Assembly (NCBI RefSeq): GCF_009766085.1
Contig: NZ_LMUF01000028.1
Span: forward strand, 22,720 to 86,719
Length of the DNA: 64,000 nt
Source: Burkholderia sp. S171
Lineage (GTDB): Bacteria > Pseudomonadota > Gammaproteobacteria > Burkholderiales > Burkholderiaceae
Reading direction: 5' to 3'
A model generated the notes under the pieces. That model did no database searches and was not told the DNA's origin. It saw nothing but the letters and a program-made list of their open reading frames with translations. Positions 1-9,516 of this stretch are shown one piece after another (position 1 is the stretch's first letter; every line of letters begins with the position of its first letter). Position numbers and translations under genes: made by a program.

Positions 1-136
1 CCATCGGCAGGTGGTCCATCACGGTGGCCGCCGGCGCGCCGGACAGCACGCCGTTCACCGGCAGCACGCCGAGCGATCCGGGCGCCGCGCCGAAGCTGCA
101 TTGCAGCGTGGTCCCTGCTGTGACCTGAATGCCCAT
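1..136 (-). CDS. PAAR-like DUF4280 protein, N-terminal part (cut by window edge)
   Basis: The first 45 residues are visible, beginning MGIQVTAGTTLQCSFG, followed by a run rich in small residues and a VMDHLPM stretch. This pattern resembles DUF4280 proteins, the PAAR-like spike-tip family found beside vgrG genes. In T6SS such proteins cap the VgrG trimer and carry or recruit effectors. The gene follows the MORN-repeat gene by two bases on the same strand, so it is probably the next gene of the vgrG operon. The rest, including any C-terminal toxin domain, lies outside the window. The family call rests on a short segment. Confidence 0.6.
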   Translation of the reverse strand, partial: MGIQVTAGTTLQCSFGAAPGSLGVLPVNGVLSGAPAATVMDHLPM

Positions 137-138
137 GT

Positions 139-888
139 CTAGCCCCTGACCCATTTTTCAAAATGCTTCACGAGCCGCGGCGCGGCCGGCGCGCTACCAG
201 GTGCCGGCGCTGCGTCCACCTTGCGCCATTCGCCTTGCGGCTTGCCCTGCTGGAAGGCGCGCTCTTCGATCACGGAACCGTCGGGTGCGAAACGGCGGAT
301 AGTTCCATGCAGCAGATTCGCCCGGTAAGGTGACGACTGAACCAGCGCGCCGTCGCGTGCGTACTCGCGCGTTTCGCCTTCGAGCAGTCCAAGGCGATAG
401 TTCATGCGCCGGACGATCACGCCGTCAGTCATGAACAGCGCCTCGCGATCGAGTTTTCCGGCCTCATACGTCATCCGTGACGTGACGAGTCCCGACGGTG
501 CATACGACACGCTCTCGCCATGCAGCACGCCGTGTACGTAGTGCTGACGCGCGGCGAGGCACCCTTCCTGATAGACCGTCACCACGCCGTGCGCCTTGCC
601 GTTCAGGTAGTGCGCGTGCTGCAGCGGCACGCCTTGCTCGTCGAACGAGCGCAGCGGTCCGTTCAGTGCGCCATGCGCAAAGTTGGCTTGCAGCAGCAGG
701 GTGCCGTCGGGCGCATAGCGCGTGCTCTCACCATGCGGCACGCCGGCAATCATTGACGCGCGGCCGGCGAGGCGGCCCGCTTCGTCGTGTTCTTCGACGA
801 TCTGCGTGACTGCATCTTCCGACGATGCGGATGCGGGTGCGGCTGTTGCAACTGGCGGTGACAGGAAAGTTTCGATCGCTTGCCTCAA
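139..888 (-). CDS. MORN/YwqK-family repeat protein of the vgrG module
   Basis: A 249-residue protein with tandem repeats of about 22 residues of the form G-x-x-x-Y-x-x-D/S-G-x-L (for example GESTRYAPDGTLL, GVVTVYQEGCL, GESVSYAPSGLV, GETREYARDGALV). These are the MORN_2/YwqK beta-hairpin repeats. Database entries often call such proteins toxin-antitoxin YwqK family antitoxins. Here it sits between vgrG (its start codon overlaps the vgrG stop by four bases) and a DUF4280 gene. I infer an adaptor, chaperone or immunity role in loading or neutralising a T6SS effector. No signal peptide or membrane segment is apparent. The exact role is unknown. Confidence 0.75.
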   Translation of the reverse strand: MRQAIETFLSPPVATAAPASASSEDAVTQIVEEHDEAGRLAGRASMIAGVPHGESTRYAPDGTLLLQANFAHGALNGPLRSFDEQGVPLQHAHYLNGKAHGVVTVYQEGCLAARQHYVHGVLHGESVSYAPSGLVTSRMTYEAGKLDREALFMTDGVIVRRMNYRLGLLEGETREYARDGALVQSSPYRANLLHGTIRRFAPDGSVIEERAFQQGKPQGEWRKVDAAPAPGSAPAAPRLVKHFEKWVRG

Positions 889-2780
889 TTCAGTTTGACC
901 AGGCCGCCCTTGAGCGCGAGCATGCCGCCGCCGTCGACGGTTTGCGTCGCCGACGCCTTGTGTGAAATCGTCATGCCTTCGCTGCTCAAGGTCGTTCCCG
1001 CCTTGCTCGCGTGCGTCGTGCCGCCCTCACTGGCCAGCGACGTGCCCGCCTTGATGCTGACCGATCCCGTCACGTCGATCACCAGGTTGCCGGTGACCTT
1101 CAGCGTGTAATTGCCGCTGACGTTTTGCGTGAAGGCAGCATGGTTGGTGTGCGTCTCGTCACCGGTCACGCCGAGCGTTCGGCTGCCCTTGACGGTGTGC
1201 GTTTCCTTGCCGGTCTGCACGTCGATCGTACGGTCGCCCTTCTGGATGACATGCGATTCGGCACCGGCAATCACCGTGGTGGTCAGCGCGTTTTCGATTG
1301 CGACGTTCAAGTCTTTTTGCGCGTGGAAATAGAGCTCTTCGGAATCGAGCTTGTCTTCCATGCGGATTTCGTTGCCAGCAGTACCGCCCTTTGATGAACG
1401 CGAGCGCATCACGCTTTGCGTCTGCAACGAAGGCAGCGCGACGGGCGTCGCGTTCTGGCCGTTGTAAACACTACCCGTCACCAGCGGCCGGTCCGGGTCA
1501 CCGTCGACGTAGCTCACGACCACTTCCTGCCCAATGCGCGGCAAGAACAGATGCCCCCATCCCTGGCCTGCCGATGATTGCGACACGCGCACCCAGCATG
1601 AGCTGTTTTCATCGGCGCCGGCACTGCCGTCCCAGTAGAACTTCAGCTTCACGCGGCCGTTTGCATCGGTCCAGATTTCTTCGCCGGACGAGCCGACCAC
1701 TTTCGCGGTGTGCGTGCCGGCGACCAGCGGACGCGGCGTCGTGAGCGGCGCGCGAAACGGCACCGATTCTGGAAACACATGGAACTCGTTGCTATAGGTA
1801 TCGTTGGACGCCGTGTGCGTGACGGCGCGCACCACATACGACACATTGAGCGCGCTGTTCACATGCCCGCTCAACGCGAACGACGTGCCCGCCGTCAGCG
1901 CGTAGCAGTAGCTGGCGCCGCGCCCGGTCTGCTGCTGGACGGTTTGCGCGGCGAGCCGGACTGCGGATTTACGCGTGCCGTCCGCGCTGGTCGCGTACTT
2001 GCCGGGAAACGTATAGCGCCGTCCGGTGGGTATCGACGCGCTTGCGCTCGACGATGCCGTCGAACTGGCCGCGGTGAGATAGTCGTAATCGGCAAGCACG
2101 TGGACGCCTGACACGATGTCCTGCGTCATGGCAAATTCAGCGACGCGTTCGGCACGCGGCGCCACGCTACTGTCCGGTGAAAAATACAGCGTGGGCTGGC
2201 CGACTTCGTGCGCCGACGCGCTGTCGGCGAGCACCATGGTGTGAGCGCCGTTGGAGAAGGTGAAGAAGTAGAAAATGCCTTCCTCTTCCATCAGCCGCGA
2301 GATGAAATCGAACGCGCTTTCGTCGTACTGCACGCAGTATTCGCGCACCGCATAGTCGGTACCGCTGATGCGCAATTCGAGCGGTACCTGGAAGGTGCCC
2401 AGCACGGTCTTGACGATATCGAGCGCGCTCTGGTTCTGATAGATCATCCGGTCCTGGCCGAGCGTCAGCAACCACAAGCGCGGCGCCAGTTCCGCCGAAT
2501 AGAAACCGTATTGCGAGTTTGCGCCCGTGTGCGCGAAGCGCTTGACGATACCGTTGAAGTAGCGCGCCGTGCCGACCTGATCCTTGACTGTCACCGTGAC
2601 ACCCTTGCCGATGATCGTCTGTGCGTCGAGTGCCTTGTTCGTCGAGTGCATCCGCAAGTCGAAATGAAACGGCTCGGAAATCGCCTCGCGACCGCCGAAC
2701 CCGTCGAGCAGCAGCACATCTGCACCGAACGGCGTGGTGACCGATACGAAGCAGTCAGCTTGGCTGGGCACGGTCGACAT
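885..2780 (-). CDS. vgrG: Type VI secretion spike protein VgrG (TssI)
   Basis: A 631-residue VgrG. The N-terminal gp27-like part contains the family signature LMEEEGIFYFF near residue 165. It is followed by the gp5 OB-fold region (GEEIWTDANGRVKLKFYWD, then WVRVSQSSAGQGWG and LPRIGQEVVVSYVDGDPDRP). The C-terminal beta-helix has repeating GDxTHTxxxS-type strands and ends in KGGLVKLN. I chose the ATG at 2780 because GAGGAGG lies just upstream, overlapping the end of clpV, and the family N-terminus aligns there. No extra C-terminal effector domain is visible, so cargo is probably carried by the downstream MORN/DUF4280 module. Confidence 0.95.
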   Translation of the reverse strand: MSTVPSQADCFVSVTTPFGADVLLLDGFGGREAISEPFHFDLRMHSTNKALDAQTIIGKGVTVTVKDQVGTARYFNGIVKRFAHTGANSQYGFYSAELAPRLWLLTLGQDRMIYQNQSALDIVKTVLGTFQVPLELRISGTDYAVREYCVQYDESAFDFISRLMEEEGIFYFFTFSNGAHTMVLADSASAHEVGQPTLYFSPDSSVAPRAERVAEFAMTQDIVSGVHVLADYDYLTAASSTASSSASASIPTGRRYTFPGKYATSADGTRKSAVRLAAQTVQQQTGRGASYCYALTAGTSFALSGHVNSALNVSYVVRAVTHTASNDTYSNEFHVFPESVPFRAPLTTPRPLVAGTHTAKVVGSSGEEIWTDANGRVKLKFYWDGSAGADENSSCWVRVSQSSAGQGWGHLFLPRIGQEVVVSYVDGDPDRPLVTGSVYNGQNATPVALPSLQTQSVMRSRSSKGGTAGNEIRMEDKLDSEELYFHAQKDLNVAIENALTTTVIAGAESHVIQKGDRTIDVQTGKETHTVKGSRTLGVTGDETHTNHAAFTQNVSGNYTLKVTGNLVIDVTGSVSIKAGTSLASEGGTTHASKAGTTLSSEGMTISHKASATQTVDGGGMLALKGGLVKLN

Positions 2781-2784
2781 GCTG

Positions 2785-5529
2785 CTACGCCTCCTCGACC
2801 GACAGGAAGCGGAATTCGATACCGCCTGCATCGTTCAGCGCGAGGTGCACGCCGCCGAACGGTTCCGCGATCGAGATGCGTTCCAGCACCTGGCGCGCGA
2901 GCTCAGGCAATACCGATTGCGTCAGGATGTGATCGACATTGCGCGCGCCGCTATCGACTTCCTTGCAGCGCTCGGTAATCAGCGCGGCCAGCGGTTCGTC
3001 CCACGTCAGGCGCGCATGATGATTGCGCTCGAAACGCTGCGCGAGCCGCGTGAGCTTCAGGTTGACGATGGACGTGATCTGCGCGTCGCCGAGCGGGTAG
3101 TACGGCACGAGCACGAGACGGCCGAGAAACGCCGGGCTGAACTGCTTGAGCAGCGCCGGACGCAGGCGCTCTATCAGCGCCTCGGGTTCCGGGCGCCGGC
3201 CGCCCTGGCACGCGTCGGTAATGATGTCTTGTGCCGCATTCGAGGTCAGCAGGATCAGCGTGTTCTTGAAGTCGATCGGCACGCCTTCGCCGTCTTCCAT
3301 CACGCCCTTGTCGAACACCTGAAAAAACAGTTCGAGTACGTCAGGATGGGCCTTTTCCATTTCGTCGAGCAGCACGACGCTATACGGGCGACGCCGGACC
3401 GCTTCGGTCAGCACGCCACCGCGTCCATACCCCACATAACCCGGCGGCGCGCCCTTCAGGCCCGACACGCTATGGGCTTCCTGGAACTCGGACATGTTCA
3501 CGGTAATCATGTTGCGCTCGCCGCCGTACAGCGTATCCGCGAGTGCGAATGCGGTTTCCGTCTTGCCGACACCGCTCGGTCCGACCAGCAGGAATACGCC
3601 GACCGGTTTGCCTGGATCGTCGAGATCGGCGCGGAACGTGCGCACCCGGCGCGCGATTGCATCGAGCGCCTGGTTCTGGCCGACCACGCGCTCGGCGAGC
3701 TTGTCCTGCAGATACAGCACCGTGTGCAGTTCGTCGGCGAGCATCCGGCCAACCGGAATTCCGGTCCAGCCGGAAATTACCTTGGCCACCATGCCGGAAT
3801 CGACGCAGACCGGCACCATCGGCTCATCGCTTTGTACGGCTTCGAGCCCCTTCTCCAGGCGCGCAAGATTCGCCGTCAACGAGGCACCGTCTTCACTATC
3901 GTCGCCTTCCGCCGCCTTGCTTTCGTCCGCCAGATAGAGGCCGATCTTCTTGCGCCACGCGATGATCTCGCCGACCGCGTGCTTCTCCGTGACGAGCTTG
4001 TCGCTCAGCCGCGCGTGCTGTGTACGGTGCTCCTCGAGTTGCTTCGTGATGCCGACGATCGCGTCGGCGTGATCGCTTCCCGTGGCGGCTTCGTGACGCA
4101 GGATGCGCAACTGGTTCTCGTTGGTCTCGATCAAGCGGCCCAGCGCCTCGATTTCCTCGGGCACACCGTTCTGCCCGATAGCAACCCGCGCGCAGGCGGT
4201 GTCGAGCACGCTGATCGCCTTGTCGGGCAACTGGCGTCCGGAAATGTAGCGATGCGACAGCTTGACGGCATCGCGCACCGCGTCGTCGAGAATCTCGACG
4301 CCATGATGTTCCGCGAGCTTTTGCACCATGCCGCGCAGCATGTCGATAGCAACCGCCTCGGTCGGCTCCTCGACCTTCACCACCTGGAAGCGCCGCGCAA
4401 GCGCCGGATCACGTTCGACGTATTTCTTGTATTCCGCCCAGGTCGTCGCGGCGATGGTACGCAGTTCGCCGCGCGCGAGCGCTGGTTTGAGCAGGTTGGC
4501 CGCATCGCCCTGTCCCTCGCTGCCGCCTGCACCAATCAACTGATGGGCTTCATCGATAAACAGGATCACGGGCACCGGCGACGCCTTCACCTCGGCGATC
4601 ACCGACTTCAGCCGATTCTCGAATTCACCTTTCACGCCGGCGCCTGCCTGCAACAACGCGAGATCGAGCGAGCGAACCGACACGTTCACCAAGGCGGGCG
4701 GCACGTCGCCCTGCACGATGCGTTGCGCGAAACCTTCGACGACTGCAGTCTTTCCGACACCCGCCTCGCCCGTCAGGATGGGATTGTTCTGGCGCCGCCG
4801 CAGCAACACGTCGATCAGTTGGCGGATCTCAGCATCGCGGCCGCGGATCGGATCGATCGCGCCTTCGCGGGCTAACGCGGTGAGGTCAACGGTGTACTGG
4901 TCAAGCGCAGTGCGGTGCGTGCCGCCCCCCGGTCCGCGCGGCATCGACGGCATCACGGGTTGCATGGGCGAGGCAGCCGTTTCACCGGCGACGGCTGCTG
5001 CCTCGGCGGGCTTGCCCGTGACTGCAGCGGTGCGCGCGGCGGCCCCGCCAGCGTCTTCCGCCGAGCCGGCCAGCACGGTCGGCAAAAGCTCGCGCAACGT
5101 CGCGCGCGGAATATTCAGCAGCGCCGGCGCCGATTCAAGCAGCAGGCCGCGCAAGCTGTCGACTTCGAGCAGCGCCAGCAACAGCGTGCCCGAGCGGATC
5201 TGTTGCTCCGCGAGCAGCATCGAACTCAACAACCACGCTTCCTGGAAGAGTGACGAGAAATTCGGCGACAGGGCCGGCGTGCGGCCGTTGCCGCGCTTGA
5301 ACTGGTCGACCGATTTCTGCAGTTGCGCAATCAGCGTGTCCGGCTTGATCTGGAAATGCGCGAGGATCGCGTGCAGATCGGGCGCGTCCAGTTCCAGCAA
5401 CGTCAACAGCAGATGCTCGACATCGACGTTGTAATGCGTCTGCCGCACGCACAGTTGCGCGGCCTGTTCCATCGCGTGCTTGCACTCCGGGTTGAGCCGG
5501 CTCAGCAGCGTACGGATATCAATGTTCAT
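2785..5529 (-). CDS. clpV: T6SS sheath-disassembly ATPase ClpV (TssH)
   Basis: A 914-residue Clp/Hsp100 AAA+ ATPase that recycles contracted TssB/TssC sheaths. The N-terminal Clp repeats cover about residues 10-150, followed by an Ala/Pro linker. The first AAA domain has Walker A GEAGVGKT near 254 and Walker B ILFIDEAH near 322. A coiled middle domain spans about 455-545, and the second AAA domain has GPSGVGKT near 650 and VVLLDEMEKAHPD. Length and VGRMLADEL-type linker match the ClpV1 family. The ATG at 5529 was preferred over 5538 because GAAGG lies nine bases upstream and it forms an ATGA overlap with the tssG stop. Confidence 0.95.
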   Translation of the reverse strand: MNIDIRTLLSRLNPECKHAMEQAAQLCVRQTHYNVDVEHLLLTLLELDAPDLHAILAHFQIKPDTLIAQLQKSVDQFKRGNGRTPALSPNFSSLFQEAWLLSSMLLAEQQIRSGTLLLALLEVDSLRGLLLESAPALLNIPRATLRELLPTVLAGSAEDAGGAAARTAAVTGKPAEAAAVAGETAASPMQPVMPSMPRGPGGGTHRTALDQYTVDLTALAREGAIDPIRGRDAEIRQLIDVLLRRRQNNPILTGEAGVGKTAVVEGFAQRIVQGDVPPALVNVSVRSLDLALLQAGAGVKGEFENRLKSVIAEVKASPVPVILFIDEAHQLIGAGGSEGQGDAANLLKPALARGELRTIAATTWAEYKKYVERDPALARRFQVVKVEEPTEAVAIDMLRGMVQKLAEHHGVEILDDAVRDAVKLSHRYISGRQLPDKAISVLDTACARVAIGQNGVPEEIEALGRLIETNENQLRILRHEAATGSDHADAIVGITKQLEEHRTQHARLSDKLVTEKHAVGEIIAWRKKIGLYLADESKAAEGDDSEDGASLTANLARLEKGLEAVQSDEPMVPVCVDSGMVAKVISGWTGIPVGRMLADELHTVLYLQDKLAERVVGQNQALDAIARRVRTFRADLDDPGKPVGVFLLVGPSGVGKTETAFALADTLYGGERNMITVNMSEFQEAHSVSGLKGAPPGYVGYGRGGVLTEAVRRRPYSVVLLDEMEKAHPDVLELFFQVFDKGVMEDGEGVPIDFKNTLILLTSNAAQDIITDACQGGRRPEPEALIERLRPALLKQFSPAFLGRLVLVPYYPLGDAQITSIVNLKLTRLAQRFERNHHARLTWDEPLAALITERCKEVDSGARNVDHILTQSVLPELARQVLERISIAEPFGGVHLALNDAGGIEFRFLSVEEA

Positions 5530-6725
5530 GCGCTGCATCCTTCAAAGTGATGCTCGGGTTTGGTGGCCGCGCGCAGCGCGAGCCGGACCGGCGCCGGCGC
5601 TGCGGCGGTCGTGCCGCTTGTTTGGGTGGATTGAGCTTCGCGGGCTGGCTCGCCGTCATTTGCGCCACCTACCCATGAGGTCCAGCCGAGCCGGGCCGCA
5701 TTCACGCCGCCGAGCGCACAGGTCACCCGTTGCGGCGCGAGTTTCAGCACGAACTCCACATCGAAATCCTGTTGCACGTAACAGTGGATCAGCCATTGCG
5801 CCAGCGCGTGATCCGAGCCGCCAGGAAGCAACGCGGCAAAGCGCTTACGCGATAGATCCGCGAACTCAATGCGAATGCCTGCCGCCTGGTCCCACGCCCG
5901 GCGCCCGAGCATGCTCTGTCCGCCGAGCCGGGGCGCGCGTGAACCCACCCGCGCGAGCCGCATCGAATCCGTCTTGTCGATCTCGCGCCAGCCGCCGACA
6001 AACTGCACACCGCGCACCGGCATCCCGAGGCGATCGGACAACAAGGCAAGCAGGCCCGTCATTGAACGCGGCGCTGCACTGAGCAGCCCGGCGTGACGCA
6101 GCCACAGCCGTTCGTCGTGCGGGCCTCGCATCGCACCGTGCAGGCCAAGGTTGCTCAACGCATCGAGACAGATAGCCAGCGCCGATGAATGCGGCGAGCG
6201 CCAGTTCAGACCCGGCGCATGCTTTTTGCGGCTGCGATAGAGAAAGCACAGGAAGCGGTGATTGAAAATATCGAGCAGGTCGGCGGTTGCGGAGTCGCGC
6301 TGTGCACGGCCTTCCAGCACCAGTTCGGTAAACGGCATGGGCAACGGACCGTTCGCGCCGGCCAGCGTCAGCACCGGCGTCGAGAGGGTGTAGGCCGGGC
6401 GTTGTGCATAAGCTGCACTAGGTGCGTGAGACGCATCGTGCGGCTCGTGTTCATGAGCTTCATTAGCATCACGAACGGATTGGCGCTTCGGCAACTCGCC
6501 GCGCCGCACGCTGCGGACATCGCTTGGCTCGAAGGTAAGCGACACAAAACCGCTCAACCGCACGCCTTCGCCCGCGCCATTACCGCGCCCGAGCGGACGC
6601 GCGTGAGGCACGGCACGCTCAAGCAGACTGATGGCCTGGAACAGGTCGAATCCTTGTGGATTCGCGATGAGCCGGGCGATCAGAGCAGCTGCTGGCAACC
6701 GGTCATCGGCTCCCATTGCTTCCAT
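5526..6725 (-). CDS. tssG: T6SS baseplate protein TssG (ImpH/VasB family)
   Basis: A 399-residue TssG, a baseplate wedge component that pairs with TssF. The N-terminal PQGFDLFQAISLLER motif is diagnostic, followed by the GxVxLTFEPSDV strand, NGPLPMPFTELVLE and the LLDIFNHRFLCFLYR segment typical of ImpH proteins. It overlaps the end of tssF by about 46 bases and its TGA overlaps the clpV ATG, so translation is probably coupled. GGAG sits seven bases before the ATG at 6725; an in-frame ATG at 6716 has a poorer ribosome site. Confidence 0.95.
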   Translation of the reverse strand: MEAMGADDRLPAAALIARLIANPQGFDLFQAISLLERAVPHARPLGRGNGAGEGVRLSGFVSLTFEPSDVRSVRRGELPKRQSVRDANEAHEHEPHDASHAPSAAYAQRPAYTLSTPVLTLAGANGPLPMPFTELVLEGRAQRDSATADLLDIFNHRFLCFLYRSRKKHAPGLNWRSPHSSALAICLDALSNLGLHGAMRGPHDERLWLRHAGLLSAAPRSMTGLLALLSDRLGMPVRGVQFVGGWREIDKTDSMRLARVGSRAPRLGGQSMLGRRAWDQAAGIRIEFADLSRKRFAALLPGGSDHALAQWLIHCYVQQDFDVEFVLKLAPQRVTCALGGVNAARLGWTSWVGGANDGEPAREAQSTQTSGTTAAAPAPVRLALRAATKPEHHFEGCSA

Positions 6726-8443
6726 ATCTCGTCTCCACGGCGCACGACCAACCGCACAAAAGAATTAACCGATGTGTACATCGCGAAAAAGCGCGCGAGC
6801 ACCGCGCCCATCAGCAACGGCGAGCCACCAACGAACGCATGGGCGTCGAACTCGATGCTGACTTCGGTACCGCGGCAGTATCCGCGCCATGCGTCGGCGC
6901 CAACATGCGCGGTCACGTTGCGCGCCTGGATGCTCTTGATGCCGTGAATCTGGTCTTGCTCGCGGGTGCTCTCCGACGCAAACAGTCGCAGCATTTCCTG
7001 CAACTGCTTGTGCCCCGTCGCGCCGCTCACGAGCGAGTGATAGTTGAGCGTCAGCATCGAGATCAACCGCCATAGCGTCTCGCTGCCAAGCGGCGGACTG
7101 CGCTGCGGCGTCGGTTCATAAAGACAACGCACCCGCACGTTCTGCGATACCTTTTCGACCAGCATGCGCGCGCCGACCGGCAACTGTTCGGCAAGGTGCC
7201 GGTTGGTGCACATCACGTTCGCGTAGACGACCGGCTCGGTCGGCTGGCTGCTGACATTGCCTGCGTCGACGAAGCTCAGGAACATGTCGGTGCCCTGCAC
7301 GTTCTCGCGCAAACTATGCTCGCGGCGCGCGGACCAGAAGACGGTCGCGCCGTTTGCATCGACGTGGTCGATCGCCGAGAACCCCGGCACGGTGGCCGAG
7401 CGTTCCATCGACGGGTCCGATGCAACTACGGAGACAATCGAATGAATTTCGGTCATGGCGTCGCGCCGCTGGTCCGCGACCAGCCGATATTCGTACTGCC
7501 GATGATCGATCGCGATGGGTTCGCTGGTCTGCGAGAACAGGTTCACGATCGGCGTGCAGCCGAGCTTGAAATGTTGCGCGCTCAGCATGCCGAGTCCGCG
7601 CGGCACGCGTTCGAGATGCAGGACGATTTCGCACGTGCGGCCAGTGCCAAGGCGGCCAGCCAGATGGTGCAGATCGAAGAAATGAAACTTGCGCGGAAAG
7701 GCGAAATATTCCTGCATCAGCCCATAGGCCGGCTGCGCATGCGGCGGCTGCGGCAACACATTGTCGGCTTCCGCGTACCCCACTTCGCGCCAGGCCGACG
7801 CGGATAAAACGACACCCCCGCCCCCCTCCGGCCGCAGCGATACATCGGTCACGCTCGACGCCAGCAGTTCATAGAGCGGCATCGTCACCATCCAGTCGCC
7901 GTGCAGATGGATGCGCAATTGCTTGAGTTCGAGCTCCCCGAAATCGACACCCGGTTCGCACTCGAGCGTGAGGCGCAGCGTGGAGTCGTCGCCGAATGCC
8001 GCGCGGCTGATCCTCAGCGGCCACAGGACGGTCTCCCACGCCGTGCGGAACCGGCAGGCGTCACCGCTCTCAGTGAGCGCCTGCAGGCCCGTGTGACGCG
8101 CCACCTTGAAGCCCGCCGTCACCTTGCCCTGGCTCGGATCGAGTTCGAACTGTGCGACGGTCATCGACGGCATCGGCTGGACGAGCGACGGGCAAACGTT
8201 GTCCAACAAGGCCGAAGCAACTTGCGGGAATTCCTGATCGAGATCGCGATGAACACGCGCCGCCAGAAATGCCGTGGCTTCGATCAGCCGCTCGGTGTGG
8301 GGATCCAGCGATTCAGTGCCATGCAGCGAAAGCCGCGCCGCGACCTTCGGATAGCGCTGCGCGAAATCGGCGCCCTGCGTGCGCAGATAGGACAGCTCGC
8401 GTTTGTAGTACTGCAGGATATCGTCGCGTGCCGGATCAGCCAT
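6680..8443 (-). CDS. tssF: T6SS baseplate protein TssF (ImpG/VasA family)
   Basis: A 587-residue TssF, the large wedge component of the T6SS baseplate. The N-terminus DILQYYKRELSYLRTQG is followed by the segment FAQRYPKVAARLSL and then DPHTERLIEATAFLAARV, both hallmarks of the family. I set the start at 8443 (MADPARDD), which aligns with family members and overlaps the tssE stop by eight bases. A longer in-frame reading to 8524 would add 27 residues that run antisense-like inside tssE and look spurious. Confidence 0.95.
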   Translation of the reverse strand: MADPARDDILQYYKRELSYLRTQGADFAQRYPKVAARLSLHGTESLDPHTERLIEATAFLAARVHRDLDQEFPQVASALLDNVCPSLVQPMPSMTVAQFELDPSQGKVTAGFKVARHTGLQALTESGDACRFRTAWETVLWPLRISRAAFGDDSTLRLTLECEPGVDFGELELKQLRIHLHGDWMVTMPLYELLASSVTDVSLRPEGGGGVVLSASAWREVGYAEADNVLPQPPHAQPAYGLMQEYFAFPRKFHFFDLHHLAGRLGTGRTCEIVLHLERVPRGLGMLSAQHFKLGCTPIVNLFSQTSEPIAIDHRQYEYRLVADQRRDAMTEIHSIVSVVASDPSMERSATVPGFSAIDHVDANGATVFWSARREHSLRENVQGTDMFLSFVDAGNVSSQPTEPVVYANVMCTNRHLAEQLPVGARMLVEKVSQNVRVRCLYEPTPQRSPPLGSETLWRLISMLTLNYHSLVSGATGHKQLQEMLRLFASESTREQDQIHGIKSIQARNVTAHVGADAWRGYCRGTEVSIEFDAHAFVGGSPLLMGAVLARFFAMYTSVNSFVRLVVRRGDEIWKQWEPMTGCQQLL

Positions 8444-8864
8444 GTTCCACCCAACGCGGGTCCGCGGTGTAATGGCCGGAGGATGCCAGTTCAAAGGCCA
8501 CATGGCCCACGCCGGTTCCTTCACGTATCTGGCCGCCGATCAGCAGGACCGCGTCGGGCGCGCAATCGGCGGGGAAAGTAAAACCGACAGTGACATTCGT
8601 GAGACGCGGTTCGAACAAGGTGATCGCGTGCCGGATAGCCGCGGCAATGGCGTCGCGATCGCCGCCCGAGCGCAACGAACGCTCCGAGAAGTCCGGCACG
8701 CCGTAGTCGATCACACTGCCGTCGGTTGTACCGAACGCTTCGAAGGTGAGCCGCGAACGTGTGTTCAGCAACCTGCCCAGATCGCGCGCCACCGAATCCC
8801 GGAGCACATTCTTGCCCGGGAGAAGGGTCTCGCCGCTAGCGGCGAGACGGTCGAACAGGGGCAT
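8436..8864 (-). CDS. tssE: T6SS baseplate protein TssE (gp25-like)
   Basis: A 142-residue gp25/lysozyme-like baseplate protein that nucleates sheath polymerisation. The gp25 core is visible as FGTTDGSVIDYGVPDF followed by AIAAAIRHAITLFEPRLTNVTV, where the ExR loop (FEPRL) is the conserved sheath-docking motif. I placed the start at 8864 (MPLFDRL) because AAGGGG lies seven bases upstream; an in-frame ATG at 8891 adds nine residues with a weaker GGAG ten bases away. It lies between hcp and tssF and overlaps tssF slightly. Confidence 0.9.
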   Translation of the reverse strand: MPLFDRLAASGETLLPGKNVLRDSVARDLGRLLNTRSRLTFEAFGTTDGSVIDYGVPDFSERSLRSGGDRDAIAAAIRHAITLFEPRLTNVTVGFTFPADCAPDAVLLIGGQIREGTGVGHVAFELASSGHYTADPRWVEHG

Positions 8865-8963
8865 GACTGAGCCCCTTGAAGTTGCCGACATGACGCGAAT
8901 ACTCCTGATACAGATAAACAGATTGTGAAACGTCTTGCGCGTGGCGCGACCTACCCTCGGCTA

Positions 8964-9452
8964 TCAGGCAGCCGGTGCGACAGCGACGTTCTTCGACAGA
9001 TCCCAACCGAACGACGCGTTGCCCTTCTTGGTCGAGTCGATGTTCTGCTGTGTGTATTCCGAAGTCATCTGCGTGAAGTTCAGCGAGAACGTATCGCCCA
9101 TTTCACCGCCGCCGCTTGTACCGATCGACGACACCATCGAATTGGTCAGCACGTACTTCATATGCAGCATGAACTTGCCGTTTTCATTACGGCCGATCGA
9201 CAGCGTCGCGTCGCCAAGCTTCGTACCTTGCGCGCAAGCCGCGAAGAGACCGGGCGTTGCCTGGTCGGTGCTCTTGGAGAACGAGAACTCCTGGAAATTC
9301 GGGCGGCCGAGCGTGCGTTCCGTATTGGTCGCGTCCATGCCCATCGGCAGCGAAACGGCGTGCGAGAACGAGTGGATCACGATCTGATCGGCGTAGCCGT
9401 CGATCAGCGCGTTACCCTTGATGTCCTTGATGGAGAGAAGAATCGTATCCAT
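8964..9452 (-). CDS. hcp: T6SS inner tube protein Hcp (TssD)
   Basis: A 162-residue Hcp that stacks as hexameric rings to form the secreted tube. Seen features are the N-terminal LLSIKDIKGNALIDGYADQI strand, the HSFSHAVSLPM segment, the FQEFSFSKSTDQATPGLF motif and a C-terminal ISxxxSxGGG-like loop followed by FSLNFTQM. AGGA lies five bases before the ATG. It sits between tssC and tssE with 64- and 99-base gaps, which are the widest in the operon and leave room for separate regulation of this abundant protein. Confidence 0.95.
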   Translation of the reverse strand: MDTILLSIKDIKGNALIDGYADQIVIHSFSHAVSLPMGMDATNTERTLGRPNFQEFSFSKSTDQATPGLFAACAQGTKLGDATLSIGRNENGKFMLHMKYVLTNSMVSSIGTSGGGEMGDTFSLNFTQMTSEYTQQNIDSTKKGNASFGWDLSKNVAVAPAA

Positions 9453-9516
9453 GACTGTCCTGGTTTAATTGGGTAGGTGAGCAAAGTTTGCGTGCGGCCG
9501 GGCCGCACGCCATGCA

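Noticed and set aside
2734..4875. 713-codon plus-strand frame opposite clpV
   Set aside because: Exact antisense shadow of a highly conserved clpV in GC-rich DNA; no domain of its own.
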